Shown here: in pieces, positions 10,061 through 20,093 of the stretch
Layout: every line of letters starts with the position of its first letter
Numbering within the stretch: the stretch's first letter is position 1
NCBI GenBank assembly: GCA_009602735.1
Contig: WELA01007952.1
Span: 5,051 to 29,240, forward strand
DNA from: Mesotaenium endlicherianum
Taxonomy: Eukaryota; Streptophyta; Zygnematophyceae; Zygnematales; Mesotaeniaceae
Length of the DNA: 24,190 bases
Direction: 5' to 3'
Made by a program: the position numbers and the translations under genes
Notes under the pieces: model-generated
Seen by the model: only the letters and a program-made list of their open reading frames with translations
What the model was told of the DNA's origin: nothing
Databases searched by the model: none

Positions 10061-10647
10061 ATTCAAGCACATTCAGGTGCTCATACTCTCTACGCGAGTG
10101 CCCACCACCCAGAGATGCCTCGCTGTCCCGACAAGCACGACAACATGCCTATACCCAAGAACTCGTCTGATGGCAACCTTGGCCCATCACGCTTTCGATA
10201 GTTCCCGCACCCGCAATGCGCACCCCGGCCCGCACCTTGCAAGCACACCTGGTCTTGCAACTCTGGCCTCGATATAACGACGCGCATTGGAGAGCCTCAT
10301 GCAATGTGAATTGCTAGCTTCCTACGCCATTAATTTTGAAATTGCAGCAGTACCACTCATGGTCATAGTCATACTCATAGTCCTTCCTTCAGTATCTAGT
10401 GCGCGTAGACATGTACTCCAGGAATGCTTGAGACTTGACATAGTAACAATAAAAACTTAACATGTTTTCCGACAGTGGTGTTTTGAATAATTTGCCCCAA
10501 AGAGTGACCTCCGCATTGCATGTCTGTCTTTAAATTGCTGAGAAAAGCAGCAGCTTGACTTCTCGACAGATTTACTAGGAGGGAAGGAGTCAGCGTCGCA
10601 AGTAAAGAGCACAAAGAAGCACATCACAAGCTCGTAAGGTGTCCTCT
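10061..10647. other. Region between retroelement relic and presenilin stop; includes presenilin 3' UTR
   Basis: No supported gene. The part nearest 10647 should be the 3' untranslated region of the minus-strand presenilin gene. No canonical AATAAA signal was found on the minus strand there. Confidence 0.5.
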
Positions 10648-11762
10648 TTAGAAGAACAATAAGTGCGTTGCCAACGTCACAACAAAGGGGTCCATGACAA
10701 GCCGCGTCAAGAAGTAGAATAGCACTCCTAGGGTGATCGAGATCGGAAGAGCCGGCAGCGCCTTCCTATACACAGCCAGCAGCACAAGAGTCGCTCCTAG
10801 GCCTGCGATGATGGCCAGATAGCAAGCGTACACAGTCATCAGGTCAAACATGGCGGCCCGCCCCACCAAGACGCTATAGAATATGAAGTCTCCCAGCCCT
10901 AGCTTGATCGCATCAGGGAGTCCGAATTCCCGCTCCGGCCCCTGTTCCCGCTCTCTTCGTTCCCCTCCCGGCCCTTCCCGCCTGCTGCCTCGGCCCCTCC
11001 CTCTGACAGGTGGACGGGCCTCATGAGTCTCGACGGCGTCTGACATGTCAAAAACGAGCGATTCCGTGAGCGCGCCACCTGGCTGGTCAACGCCCGACCT
11101 GCCGTCAGTCAAACTTTGACCCAAGTTGACTCGAGGCACTAGGGGCTGGCTTTCTTCGTCGTTCTCCACCAACAGCGTTTCGCCACTTGGCATGCGTAAG
11201 GCGCTTGCACCTGCCAAGCCCACCAGCTCAGCACTCGTACGCGAGTGCCCCCCCCCACCAGACAACTCTGCGCTGCTCCCACCTGCATCGGCACCTGCAG
11301 GGACCCTGGCTCTGTTGCTGCCAGGACCCTCGGCATGGCCCCCCAGCACCTGGCCTCCTCTGACCTCCTCCAAGTCCCCCTGGCCCACAGAAATGCCAAC
11401 GGTCAAATCATCCCCTGGTGCTGGGGCTGGTGCTGTGGGGGGGCTCGTTTGCTCGAGGCTACCCTCCCCCAGCAGCGCCTCCCCCTCTTGGCTACTCTCC
11501 CCCACCCCTTCTCCCCGGGGACCCCTGCTGTACCTCCCCCTTGACCTCGACGCTCGTGGCCTCTCAGGCCCAGGGTTCTGCGGGGCTCCGGGGGCAGCTT
11601 CGTCAGAATTAGGGTAAGGGTTTGGCTGGCGCGGGTAGAAGGTGCCCTGGGAGGGGGCGGTGGGGGGGCGCTGCAGAGAGGTCGGGCGCGCCTCGTAGAT
11701 GAGGGCCGGGATGTCCTCGTCTCGCTCGATCGCCAGCTCCACCAGCATTTTCAGAGGGCCGC
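10648..11762 (-). CDS. PSEN: Presenilin exon 4
   Basis: Residues 218-588 and the TAA stop (10648-10650). The acceptor GACAG|GCGGCC restores the conserved [11 protein letters not shown] sequence at the junction. The exon then encodes [12 protein letters not shown], the long low-complexity loop and, after KLGLGD, membrane segments 7 to 9. The protein ends in a hydrophobic tail, HLLFF. Confidence 0.94.
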
Positions 11763-14700
11763 CTGTCGGCACAGGAGGCGCGGCGGCAGCGACACGTGTC
11801 AGGGCGCGGGGGCCTGCCTGGCTCGGGAAGAGCGACAGGCCGGACGAGGCCCTGCAGCAGCTGGGGCGAGTGCACAGAGGCTCTGACGGCATCGCAAGCG
11901 GGCGGCAGAAGTACCCCTACCGGTAACATCGTTGAAGTGCTTAGTGCAAGTCCTATAGCGGGCATGCTTCTTCTCTCGAGAGTCACTCGATCACGTGAGC
12001 AGAAGAAACACATGAAAGACACAAGGTGCATGTGCAAACGTACGCGTGTGCGCCACGTACGGACACATCTAACGTGCTCAAATAATGCGCATGCTAAACA
12101 CAAATGGACTTCACGGATAGAAACACATAATCACACATACACACACACACACACACATTTATATCGATAGGCGTACAGATAAACAATCTGGATAAGAAGT
12201 TGGTCTACGAGAATACATCCACACAGACACACACAGGTATACACACGCGCGCGTGCGCGCGTGTGTTACTCGTGCTCACGCTTATTCAAGGTGCTTTCGT
12301 GTAAATGAGTGAGGAAGGATCTGGCTAAGACGGGGGGAAGCTGATGAAGAGCTAGAGGTGGAGGCGGGTGAGTAGGGAGTGCCCTGAAGGAGGGAGCGGG
12401 GCCGGCAAGAGGGGGACAACCCTGAGCAGCGCCGTTCAGCACGGAAGGGCCTAAGAACAGACAACTGCCAAGAGCAGCGGGCAGCAGGCAGCAGGCAGCA
12501 GTCTGACAGGTCGAGGCGACCAGCAACCGGCGACGGGCGAGAGAGGAGAGAAGAGGAGGGAGAGGGACCGGCGCCAAACAGAGGGGCTCGCCCACAGGGG
12601 CCCGCGAGGGAGGGTGCGACACCTGGCATGAGGACGGCCACGAGATCGTAGAGCGCCATGGCCACGAGGAGCAGCCAGGTGGTCCACTCAGGGAGGTGCG
12701 TGAACCAGAAGGCGACGACGGCGCCGATGGCAACCAGGTACGCCTGCGTGAGGAAGATGGGCATGCGGCAGAAGAAGACGGCCAGCACGCCCACCACTGC
12801 AAAGTTGTAGAGCAGCACGCCAAACGTGACGACGTCGACGGGGATCGACAGGGCCTGCATAGAGCCATAGCCTCCGAGAAGGGAGTTTTGCAACATCGAG
12901 GTGTCATTCTACGACACGTGCTGTGAAGATGATGTCCGCTCACAGAATGCACACCGGGTGAGTATGAAGAGGAGCAGCAGAGAGAGAGGATGAGGGGGAG
13001 AGAGAGAGAGAGGTAAACAGAGGGGGACAGGGAGTGCTGAGGAAGGAAACATCGGAGCGAGAGGTGGGAGGGAGGGGAAAAGGCGGCAGATGGAACGTCA
13101 GTGCCGGCTCCTTGACAGGCCCGATTCACGTAGGTGAAAAGAAGAGTGGAGGAAAGAGGAGGAGGAGGAGGAGGGAGAGGAGGGGAGGAGAGGGGGGGGG
13201 AGGAGGGGGAGGGGGAGCAAAGAAAAAGACATGTGAGTTGCAGGCATGGGTTTGAGCTGGGCAAGAGAAATGAGTTACATCAAGACAGCACACTTGACAA
13301 GTGGCGGCGTGACAGCAGTCGAATCACCAGGAGCGGCATGAAAGTTGCATTGGGGAAGGCCACACCGCAGGGAAGCCGGGGCCCTCCAAGAGAGCCGGAA
13401 CATTCGCCCTCTCACGAGCGAGCAGGCAGGGGGCTCATCAAGCAAGTAGGCGGGCGGGTGGGCGGGTGCTGACCTGGATGATCTGGACGGCGACGGAGCC
13501 CCCGAGCCAGGCGAGGATGGAGAGGCCGGAGAAGCCCATGTAGATCCAGATGGCGCGCGTGCAGCGCCAGTAGAAGCACGCCACCAGGCAGAAGGTCACC
13601 ACGGTGATGGCGGCGATGAATACGCCCGCGTTCAGCAGGGCCCCCTCAAACTTCTCCACGTTGCTGTCCGTGCTGCGCCTCGCTCGCACGCCCGCCCGGC
13701 CGGCATGTGGCGCGTGGCGCGAGCGAGGGCGCGGCGAGAACGCGCGTATGCCCGAGTGGATGGCCCGGAAGGAAGGCGAGGGGCCAGGCGGGCCCCGGGG
13801 GGAAGGGGGGGGGGGAGCAGAGAGAAGCACAAGAGGAGGGGAAGGGACGGGGTCAGATTGAGGAGGATAGGGACAGGAGAGCGGGCAAGTGCCAGAGTGG
13901 AGGGCGAAGTGCAGAGAGTGGAGGGCAGTGTGCGCGTATGTGTGCTGTGTGCAATGCGTATTTGTGTGCGTGTGCGTGAGCATGCGTGCGTGCATGCGTG
14001 ATTGTGCGTGCTTGTGTGGATGTGCGTGTGTCATTGTGCAGGCCTATCATTACATGCAGGTCACTCACAAGCCTATTGCCATCAGGCACGTGCAGGCCGC
14101 TCACAAGCCTATCAATACCTGGCACGTGCTGGCCACTCATAACCCTATCACCACCCGGGAGCCAATTAGGGTTTCACACATTCTCTCCCTCTATTCTTCC
14201 CACTTCCACTTACTCTCCACGCTATACAAGGGGGACAGAAAGCCTGCAGTGTTGACGAACTAAGCACCTGCTCTCAGAAACCTCCCACAGACTTCCCCTC
14301 AGCATTTTTGTGCCAGACTTCTGCCTCCTCTTCCGTCCTCCCCCTTCCCTTCCCCTGTCCCACCAGCCTTAGTCCCCCACTCGTGCTATATGAACTACAC
14401 TCAAAAACTGGACAAGCAGAGGCCTACCATGAAGGATGGAGCAGCAGCTCCATGTCATCAACAGCAAACCCAGTAGTCCCCCACCCCCTCTTACTTAAAC
14501 CCTTGGGGTCCCTCTGGGCATGTAGAGGAGGAGCCCCCTCTATCTATCTCAGAAACATAAAATACATATCAGAATACTGTTGTGCCATTGTCAAGCATGC
14601 CTTCCCCACAAATGTAAACTAGAAAAGCTCAGGGAAAAGTATGCACCGGGACGGGATCAGATCGAAACTCCCTACAGTGACCTGGCATTTCAGATAGTGA

Positions 14701-15140
14701 CAGGCTCTCCCGAGATGCAACAGAAATTGCCCGAGGGGCCAGGTGTCACCGCATTAGGCAGCTGCGTCTCCTTCTATGGACCAGAGGCTCGCGGAGGACG
14801 ACAGACAAGTGCCAGGTGGATCATAGGCACAGATGTGTGCGAAAAGCCCTAAGCACACTGCTTGCGCGGGTTTCCGTCTCGCAGAGCTCATACAGAACAC
14901 CGATTCCGTAGAGGGCACATTCTCTTGTGAAAGCAACAGAGTAGAGGCGACACACTGACCGCCAGAACCGTACCTTCTTTCTCTGTAAACAAGCGTGCCA
15001 AGGCTGGGCCCGTCATCCGTCGTGCCATCAGGCGTCAAGCCCCGGACGAGCAGAACAACGAGGAACATGCAAACTGACACGGGGCTCACGATTGCAATGA
15101 TCTCAGCCCCCAGGTCATCTATCACACTGCGGGGGTCCAT
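10648..15140 (-). CDS. PSEN: Presenilin, four exons, 588 residues (gamma-secretase-type aspartyl protease)
   Basis: Exons join(15140..14974, 13672..13474, 12908..12623, 11762..10648) connect in phase (2, 0, 1) across GT-AG introns and encode 588 residues. The start ATG at 15140 (MDPRSV, context AAGATGG) matches the N-terminus of plant presenilins; a GTG seven codons upstream is not needed. Nine hydrophobic segments fit the presenilin fold. The catalytic aspartates are D210 in [11 protein letters not shown] (codon 12645-12647) and D509 in [17 protein letters not shown] (codon 10888-10890); the PALP motif is at 554-557. The segment [19 protein letters not shown] is plant-like. The cytosolic loop between the two catalytic segments is about 280 residues of Gly, Ser, Pro, Arg and Glu-rich low-complexity sequence, longer than in animals. 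The expected role is intramembrane proteolysis in endomembranes as the catalytic subunit with nicastrin, APH-1 and PEN-2 homologues, none of which is in the window. Confidence 0.95.
12139..12157 (+). repeat. (AC)n microsatellite
   Basis: About nine AC units in presenilin intron 3. Confidence 0.95.
12241..12266. repeat. Perfect inverted repeat of alternating purine-pyrimidine sequence
   Basis: ACACACGCGCGC (12241-12252) and GCGCGCGTGTGT (12255-12266) are exact reverse complements with a 2-nt centre. The tract could form a cruciform or Z-DNA. Confidence 0.9.
12623..12908 (-). CDS. PSEN: Presenilin exon 3
   Basis: Residues 123-217 plus one base. The acceptor is CGTAG|AATGACACC. It encodes [13 protein letters not shown], then membrane segments 4 to 6, including [11 protein letters not shown] and the catalytic YD. 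The donor is CCAG|GTGTCG, phase 1. Confidence 0.94.
12909..13473 (-). other. Presenilin intron 2
   Basis: 565 bp. It is dominated by purine-rich sequence on the plus strand (pyrimidine-rich in the transcript), including an unbroken 70-nt purine run. Confidence 0.85.
13148..13217 (+). repeat. Polypurine tract, 70 nt uninterrupted
   Basis: Every base from 13148 to 13217 is A or G, built from GGA and GGGA units with a run of about ten G. It lies within presenilin intron 2, so the transcript carries the matching pyrimidine tract. Confidence 0.95.
13474..13672 (-). CDS. PSEN: Presenilin exon 2
   Basis: Residues 56-122. The acceptor GCGCAG|CACGGACAGC completes a Ser codon. It encodes [17 protein letters not shown], then membrane segments 2 and 3. 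It ends at CAG|GTCAGC in phase 0. Confidence 0.92.
13673..14973 (-). other. Presenilin intron 1
   Basis: About 1.3 kb. It contains a TG-rich tract on the plus strand (about 13930-14040) and 36-bp tandem repeats (14042-14142). No nested gene is supported. Confidence 0.85.
14042..14142. repeat. 36-bp tandem repeat array in presenilin intron 1
   Basis: Units start at 14042 (29 bp, shortened), 14071 (36 bp) and 14107 (36 bp), each beginning GCCTAT and ending CACTCACAA or a close variant. A partial fourth unit starts at 14143. Differences between units show it is not recent. Confidence 0.85.
14974..15140 (-). CDS. PSEN: Presenilin exon 1
   Basis: Residues 1-55 plus two bases. It holds the start and membrane segment 1 ([19 protein letters not shown]), then the hydrophilic [19 protein letters not shown] linker. 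The donor is AAGAAG|GTACGG, phase 2. Confidence 0.9.
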
Positions 15141-17150
15141 CTTCCTCGGTAGGACTTTCACGCCACTCCGTACCTACAAGAATCGATAGCTTGAATACCA
15201 GTAAAAGCGGCCCACTTTACGTCACATGGTTGTCTCTTCAAGGGTCACAGAAAAGAGGATTTCTGTGCCAGAGCGGGCATGGACACCTTGAGTACATCTA
15301 CGGCTCCATCAGCGCAAACTGAAGAGTCTAAAAAATACCGCGCATCGGTGAAACACCAGTCTTGTTAAGAGAAATGCAAAGTGAGCTCATCAATGTATGA
15401 TTGAAGGACCAGCCAAGATCATGCATGTTACGCTTCCTTGCTAATTAATGAGTTAGCAGTGCATGAGTGCCTGCTTCAGAACTCATTCGGAACTGTTCGG
15501 AACTCAGGCACACTCCAGAGACGATGGTCATCTGTGTTCTGACCACGTGAAAAGCGCATACGGACGTTGGAATAAATTTGTTTGCCGTACTGGTAGTCAT
15601 CCACGTGATATACCTTTCGCGTACCCACATTTTGCCCCTGTTATTCCTAATGTGTCTATCCCCCACGACCCTTCACTTTATGGCACTCTATGGCACTCCA
15701 TAGCGTCCCGCGACTCCCGCTCTGCGTCCTCCGGTCCCCTGCTATCCGGTTTGCGCACCCCTGCAGCCACCTACATTTGCAAGTTGGCATTTGCGTACCG
15801 CAAGGCGCACCAAGCTGGGCGTCGCGCTTTGCGGACCCCTGCTGTTGCCTATCGCGCTATTACCTGCACTGACCTCTGCTTCTGTCCACTTCTGTCCCAC
15901 TTCTGCGTACTCCTGCCATACCTTCTTGCGCACCACACGGCGTCACAATGCCGTACGCATGCTGTCCACGGCATTTCTTATTTCGTTTGCATCCGTTCCC
16001 CTGCTCTACGGTTTTTCGTACTTGGTTGAGTCTTTAGTACTCCAAGCCCCTGCTGTTCCTTCGTGCATGCAGCGTGCGCCCCACCATCGTACCCTGTCGT
16101 ACCCTCTATTAAACAGTTGACTTGTGGCTGGTGTCTTGCAATGAGTGGCGGTTCGCGAGTCGCGAGGACTTGTATAAACCAAACCTGATTCTTTTATCTC
16201 GGATATTTACGCGTAAAAGCAAGGTATATTTCCCTTTATATAGATAACGAACAAGGCATTGTAACCGTGTCGGCAGAACGGTTCATATCCTTTTTATATC
16301 AGTTGTCACGAGGTGTTGGACAAAGCAATCACTGATTGCAAATTGATCGGGATTCAGTGGTCAGTAGGAAACAGTGAAAAGTGGTGAAAAGTGTAGAAAA
16401 AGTAAAAAGCATCGCCAGATATTTCCAGCTCGCCAGATATTTGTAACGGAATCTGACAATTTTTTCATAATATTTACTGCACCAATTCTTAATTGCTCTA
16501 CTTGCCAACTGGCAACACCACTGACTCTTCTTTCACCGGCTTCGTTAGATCAAAAATGAAATGCGCGGGAATCAGCGTCCAAAGTTTAGACCAAGGGCGC
16601 GCGTTTCAAATGAAGCACTTCTAGAAAAACGCTAAGAAACCAACTGCCAGCACATATCACCGCTACGCCCAAGAGCGAAAATTAATAAAACGGGAATCTT
16701 TTTGAGAGGACGAATACTTCCAAAAAAGCTAAATTCAAACACTCCCTTTTTGTAATTTAGAAGTCAACATACCTGGAAAGTTTGCGATAGCAATGCGCCC
16801 GTAACTTTTCATGCCTGCTCGATATGCTGTCAGTAAAAAAGTTCCTGTCTCGTTCTGCTTGTGCATATATATTTGGATGCGCCGTTGTCAAAACATTCAC
16901 GGCCTGGACCTGGTCTTGGCAGTTCAGCTATTCTCATTTCTTGTCTTCGTAGGTATTGCCAGTTGAGGCTCAACGTGAGTGCATTTTGTGAGCACTTTTT
17001 CGCCCTTCCCCTCTGTAGTAGAAGACATGGAGATTCTTACCCGATAGCATTCTTACTGGTGAGGAATGCTCAAGGATCTACTTTAAAAGGATTTGAAACA
17101 CCTTTGATGTACCTGACGGTGGAGCTATAAACAGCTCACGTTACAGTAAA
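15141..17150. other. Intergenic region between divergent genes
   Basis: This should contain the presenilin promoter and 5' UTR on its left side. A 188-codon plus-strand frame (15463-16029) is open but consists of loosely repeated CCCCTGC-containing sequence without protein features. No RNA gene was found. Confidence 0.5.
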
Positions 17151-17477
17151 ATGGCGCCCTGCTTGAGCTCGTCCTTGTCAGGGATAGATCTTAAGGCCAC
17201 ATTTTGCACACAATTTTTTCAGTCACATTCAGTCGTCTCGTCTCCACCTATACTTCCTTCTCAAAGCAGCTTTGGACGATGCCCGATTGAGGCATCCCTG
17301 CGAAAGGGAAGCTGTAATCTTGGCAAAAAAGTTGAACACACGAGGACTTCGTGGACCACTTCAAACTCAAGCGAGCAAGCCTGGAGTGGTCACGCTCTCA
17401 GATGTTCTCGCAGAGATGAAGAGCACTCCAACGAGGACTTTCACAGCAGCCCCATAGTCCAACAGGAATTTGTGCAG
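17151..17477. repeat. Duplicated block, copy 1 (coding-like; strand unresolved)
   Basis: This aligns with 22594-22904. On the plus strand it begins with an ATG (MAPCLSSSLS) and stays open for 109 codons to a CAG|GTACTG donor-like end in phase 0, so it could be the first exon of the neighbouring unknown gene. On the minus strand the frame ending DKDELKQGAI is shared with copy 2 but carries two stops here. Which strand was the original coding strand is not settled. Confidence 0.55.
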
Positions 17478-18464
17478 GTACTGTATCTTTTTCCCCGTGC
17501 TTTGTTGTGCACCCAGTCATGTCTTAGCTAATGCTTACACAAATACTTGTGCTGGCTTTGTTACCTGTATATAAAGTCTTAACTGACTTTGAGTCTACCA
17601 ACAACTTTTGCCATAGCCACCATTCGGATTTCAGCAACATTCTCTTTAGAGTGACGTGTTTGACTTTTTCAAACTTAAGAGGCTGGTTATCTGCTCAGCT
17701 GTATGGCTGTACGTCTTCGCTTTCTTTATCTAGTGCAGCTGCAATCTTAGAAAACTGGAGCTGATTTTTCATGTTGTGGTCTAAGTGGGTTTTAGGCCTA
17801 AGTTTTGGTTTGAGAGACAGGCAGATTGGATCAGCATTGGTGTGACCATTAGATTCGTCAGCTTGAAATGTTCCTCGTCTCGTAGCTTTCAGAGGCCAGG
17901 ATGGGACGGAGTGTCGATTGGAAGCATGCTATCGGAATCTCTGCAAGTGAGGAGCAAGACCTAGTAGACATTTTTTCACGAGCATTGGTCCAGCCGTAAC
18001 TCAAAATTTAGCTGGCAATTCTGACGTCGTGAGTGGGTCAAGCCAATCCTGAGGCTCCCTTGCGTTTCCTTCCTCCCATATTCGAGGAGAACTTGTTCGC
18101 ATTGGCGATTGTGCAAGATTGATCCCTGAGATGCTTTTGGTCATGCTTTAAATTGAAGATGCTTTGGCTCAAGTTTTTTTCACAGTGACAAAAGTTTCTA
18201 AAAAGAAATGTTCGTATGATCAGGGCCTATTCCCCATACTGTGTAAGTGGCCTCCTCCACTCCTTGCCTGAAGGACATAGCTAACAGTAGCTACTCCTTC
18301 GACCCCGATGTTGATCCCCATGATTTATCCCCGTGGTTACTCCCTTTGACCGCACGTTGGTACTGTCCTTCTCAGCAGCCAATCACAAAGCAATGTGAAT
18401 GTGGTCAATTTTGTTCATGGCTGATCGATCGGCTGTTCCAATGGGGTGGTGATGGGTTTTGCAG
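17478..18464. other. Putative intronic/upstream sequence of the unknown gene
   Basis: It contains one candidate 54-nt exon (17893-17946). Scattered stretches, such as TTGCCTGAAGGACATAGC near 18270, are similar to 22905-23431 in the duplicated locus. An in-frame TGA at 18450-18452 shows that the exon at 18465 must be reached by splicing. Confidence 0.5.
17893..17946 (+). CDS. Candidate exon of unknown gene (18 codons)
   Basis: It lies between a TTTCAG acceptor and a CAA|GTGAGG donor, is phase 0 at both ends and reads RPGWDGVSIGSMLSESLQ. The next exon also starts in phase 0, so the join is in frame. The duplicated locus has a similar TTTCAG followed by a TGGGATGAGG segment at 23382-23400. This is weaker than the four exons downstream. 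Confidence 0.4.
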
Positions 18465-18592
18465 CTCGTGAGGGACCTCAGCATCCTCAAGGGGATGGTC
18501 GCAAACTACATGAGTTACAACCTAAAGCAGAAGCGCCTGTTTGTGAGAAAGAGCCAGGACTTCTGGGACAAGTTTCGGATCTTCATTACCAG
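18465..18592 (+). CDS. Unknown gene, exon with paralogue at 23432
   Basis: The exon is 128 nt, with acceptor TTTTGCAG and donor ACCAG|GTATTA, starting in phase 0 and ending in phase 2. It encodes 42 residues plus two bases. It matches the exon at 23432-23559 codon for codon without gaps, at roughly 40% identity. Confidence 0.75.
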
Positions 18593-20055
18593 GTATTAAC
18601 ATGTGCGCACGTGCATGTGTGTCACGCCTGTGCACTCGTTGCACTCGTTGTCTGTTAACATGTGCCTGTGCCTGTGTATTTCCATGTGTATCTGTGTGTG
18701 TGTGTGTGTGTTTGTGTACCTAGACGTGTATGCATGCTCTGATGTGTATGTGTAGCTAGATTACCTTAGGGTGGGTAACTCCTTCAAGGAATCTGCGTGA
18801 AATAGGGTAGGGCCAGAAATTTCAACTTTTTCAGTTGTGACCTGAAATCAATATGTTGATTATCTTACAGTGAAATAGCGACCTAGAACCAAGCAAATAT
18901 GTTTAAATAGCAACCAGAGATTTAACGTCGAGAAATGAGTAAAAGCAAACTTTCAGCAACCAGATTTCAAAAAATCCGCACACATGCACACCTGGACACA
19001 CACGAGCGTGCACGATGGCATACTTCTCAACACTTCCTGACGTGCATGTGGAGGTGCGTGTGGCAGGTACCAGCTGTCGGACGACGAGAGCGCCAAGCGG
19101 GCGGTGCATGGCTTCAACGTCAAGCTGCTCGAGGCCAATACCAACTGGCAGGTGTGTGCTCGTCTGTGTCCGTGTTCCTTTGTCCCTCTCTCACTGCCTC
19201 TGTCAGTATGTGCCCACGTTTGGCTCTGTCTCTCCATCTAGCACTATGGGTGCCCATCGATGCCTGTGCTCCTGTGCATGCATGTGCTCCCATCTCCTTC
19301 AGAGTGTTGGTCGTTTGAGCCTTCTGAATCCATCTTCGTTCACACCTGCAGGTGGATTGTGGGCCTCTTCTCCCCCCTCTTTTTGGAGTGCCTGAAATTG
19401 CAAATGATCATAGAGCTACTGTAAAGAATTATTTTTTTTCCTGACTTCTTGGCGAGTTTTGAGCGCCTCTGAACCGAGGTTTGCTTTTCTCACCCGCCTG
19501 TGGGGCATGGACATTGGTGGTGCTGGCCCGCCCCGTCAGTGCTTTGGGTGCAGATAATGTTTGAGCGATCGCAGACCACACTGGCGGCCGTCAAGAATGC
19601 GATCGAGCTTGAGTCTCGCCTAATTGGGGACCCGGCCCTCGATCCGGCCCCGGTGCAGAGCCCGATGCAGCGCCTCACTGAGACCCGCCAGGTGGCATTG
19701 CGCCACTTGGGGCCCCGCCAGGTGGGGGCGCTGGCAGCCCTGCAGCAGCACATACAGGAAGAGCCCCGCCATGCGCAGCTGCTCTCGGATCCCAACGTGA
19801 GTGTTCCGCTGTGTTGTGCTGTATTGTTGGGTATGCGCGGCTGGCAAGCCCGTATGTGCTGTTGCGCACGTGCGAAAGGGCTGGTTGGGCAGCTGGGCAG
19901 TTGCTTGATTGTGCGCTTGCACGACACCCACAGTATCTTGAGGCAGTACAGAATGCCAGACCACGCGGGCCCTTTGTTCCTCGTGAATGTTCCATCCTTG
20001 TCGGCTTCCTGAGCACGCACACGCACGCACACTTTGGTGTAAGTGTATACGTGCG

Positions 20056-20093
<38 letters not shown>

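Larger units (their letters stand above)
11763..12622 (-). other. Presenilin intron 3
   Basis: 860 bp. It contains an (AC)n microsatellite at 12139-12157 and a 12-bp palindromic alternating tract at 12241-12266. No other function is seen. Confidence 0.85.

Noticed and set aside
11126..11617. 163-codon plus-strand frame over the presenilin loop
   Set aside because: Antisense to the GC-rich low-complexity loop; its Pro/Ser/Leu composition follows from the opposite strand.
12266..13264. 332-codon minus-strand frame
   Set aside because: A shifted frame across exon 3 and the purine/pyrimidine intron; long only because of simple sequence.
14042..14160. CRISPR-like array
   Set aside because: The units are contiguous diverged tandem repeats without unique spacers, in an intron of a eukaryotic gene.
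13604..14263. Several plus-strand frames over presenilin exon 2 and intron 1
   Set aside because: They are shadows of exon 2 or translations of TG-rich and tandem-repeat sequence.
15141..15161. Upstream GTG start adding seven residues to presenilin
   Set aside because: The ATG at 15140 has a strong context and matches the plant presenilin N-terminus; GTG initiation is unlikely in nuclear genes.
15463..16029. 188-codon plus-strand frame upstream of presenilin
   Set aside because: No domain, biased composition from CCCCTGC-type repeats, and no paralogue or splice support. It may still be transcribed, but no coding signal is visible.
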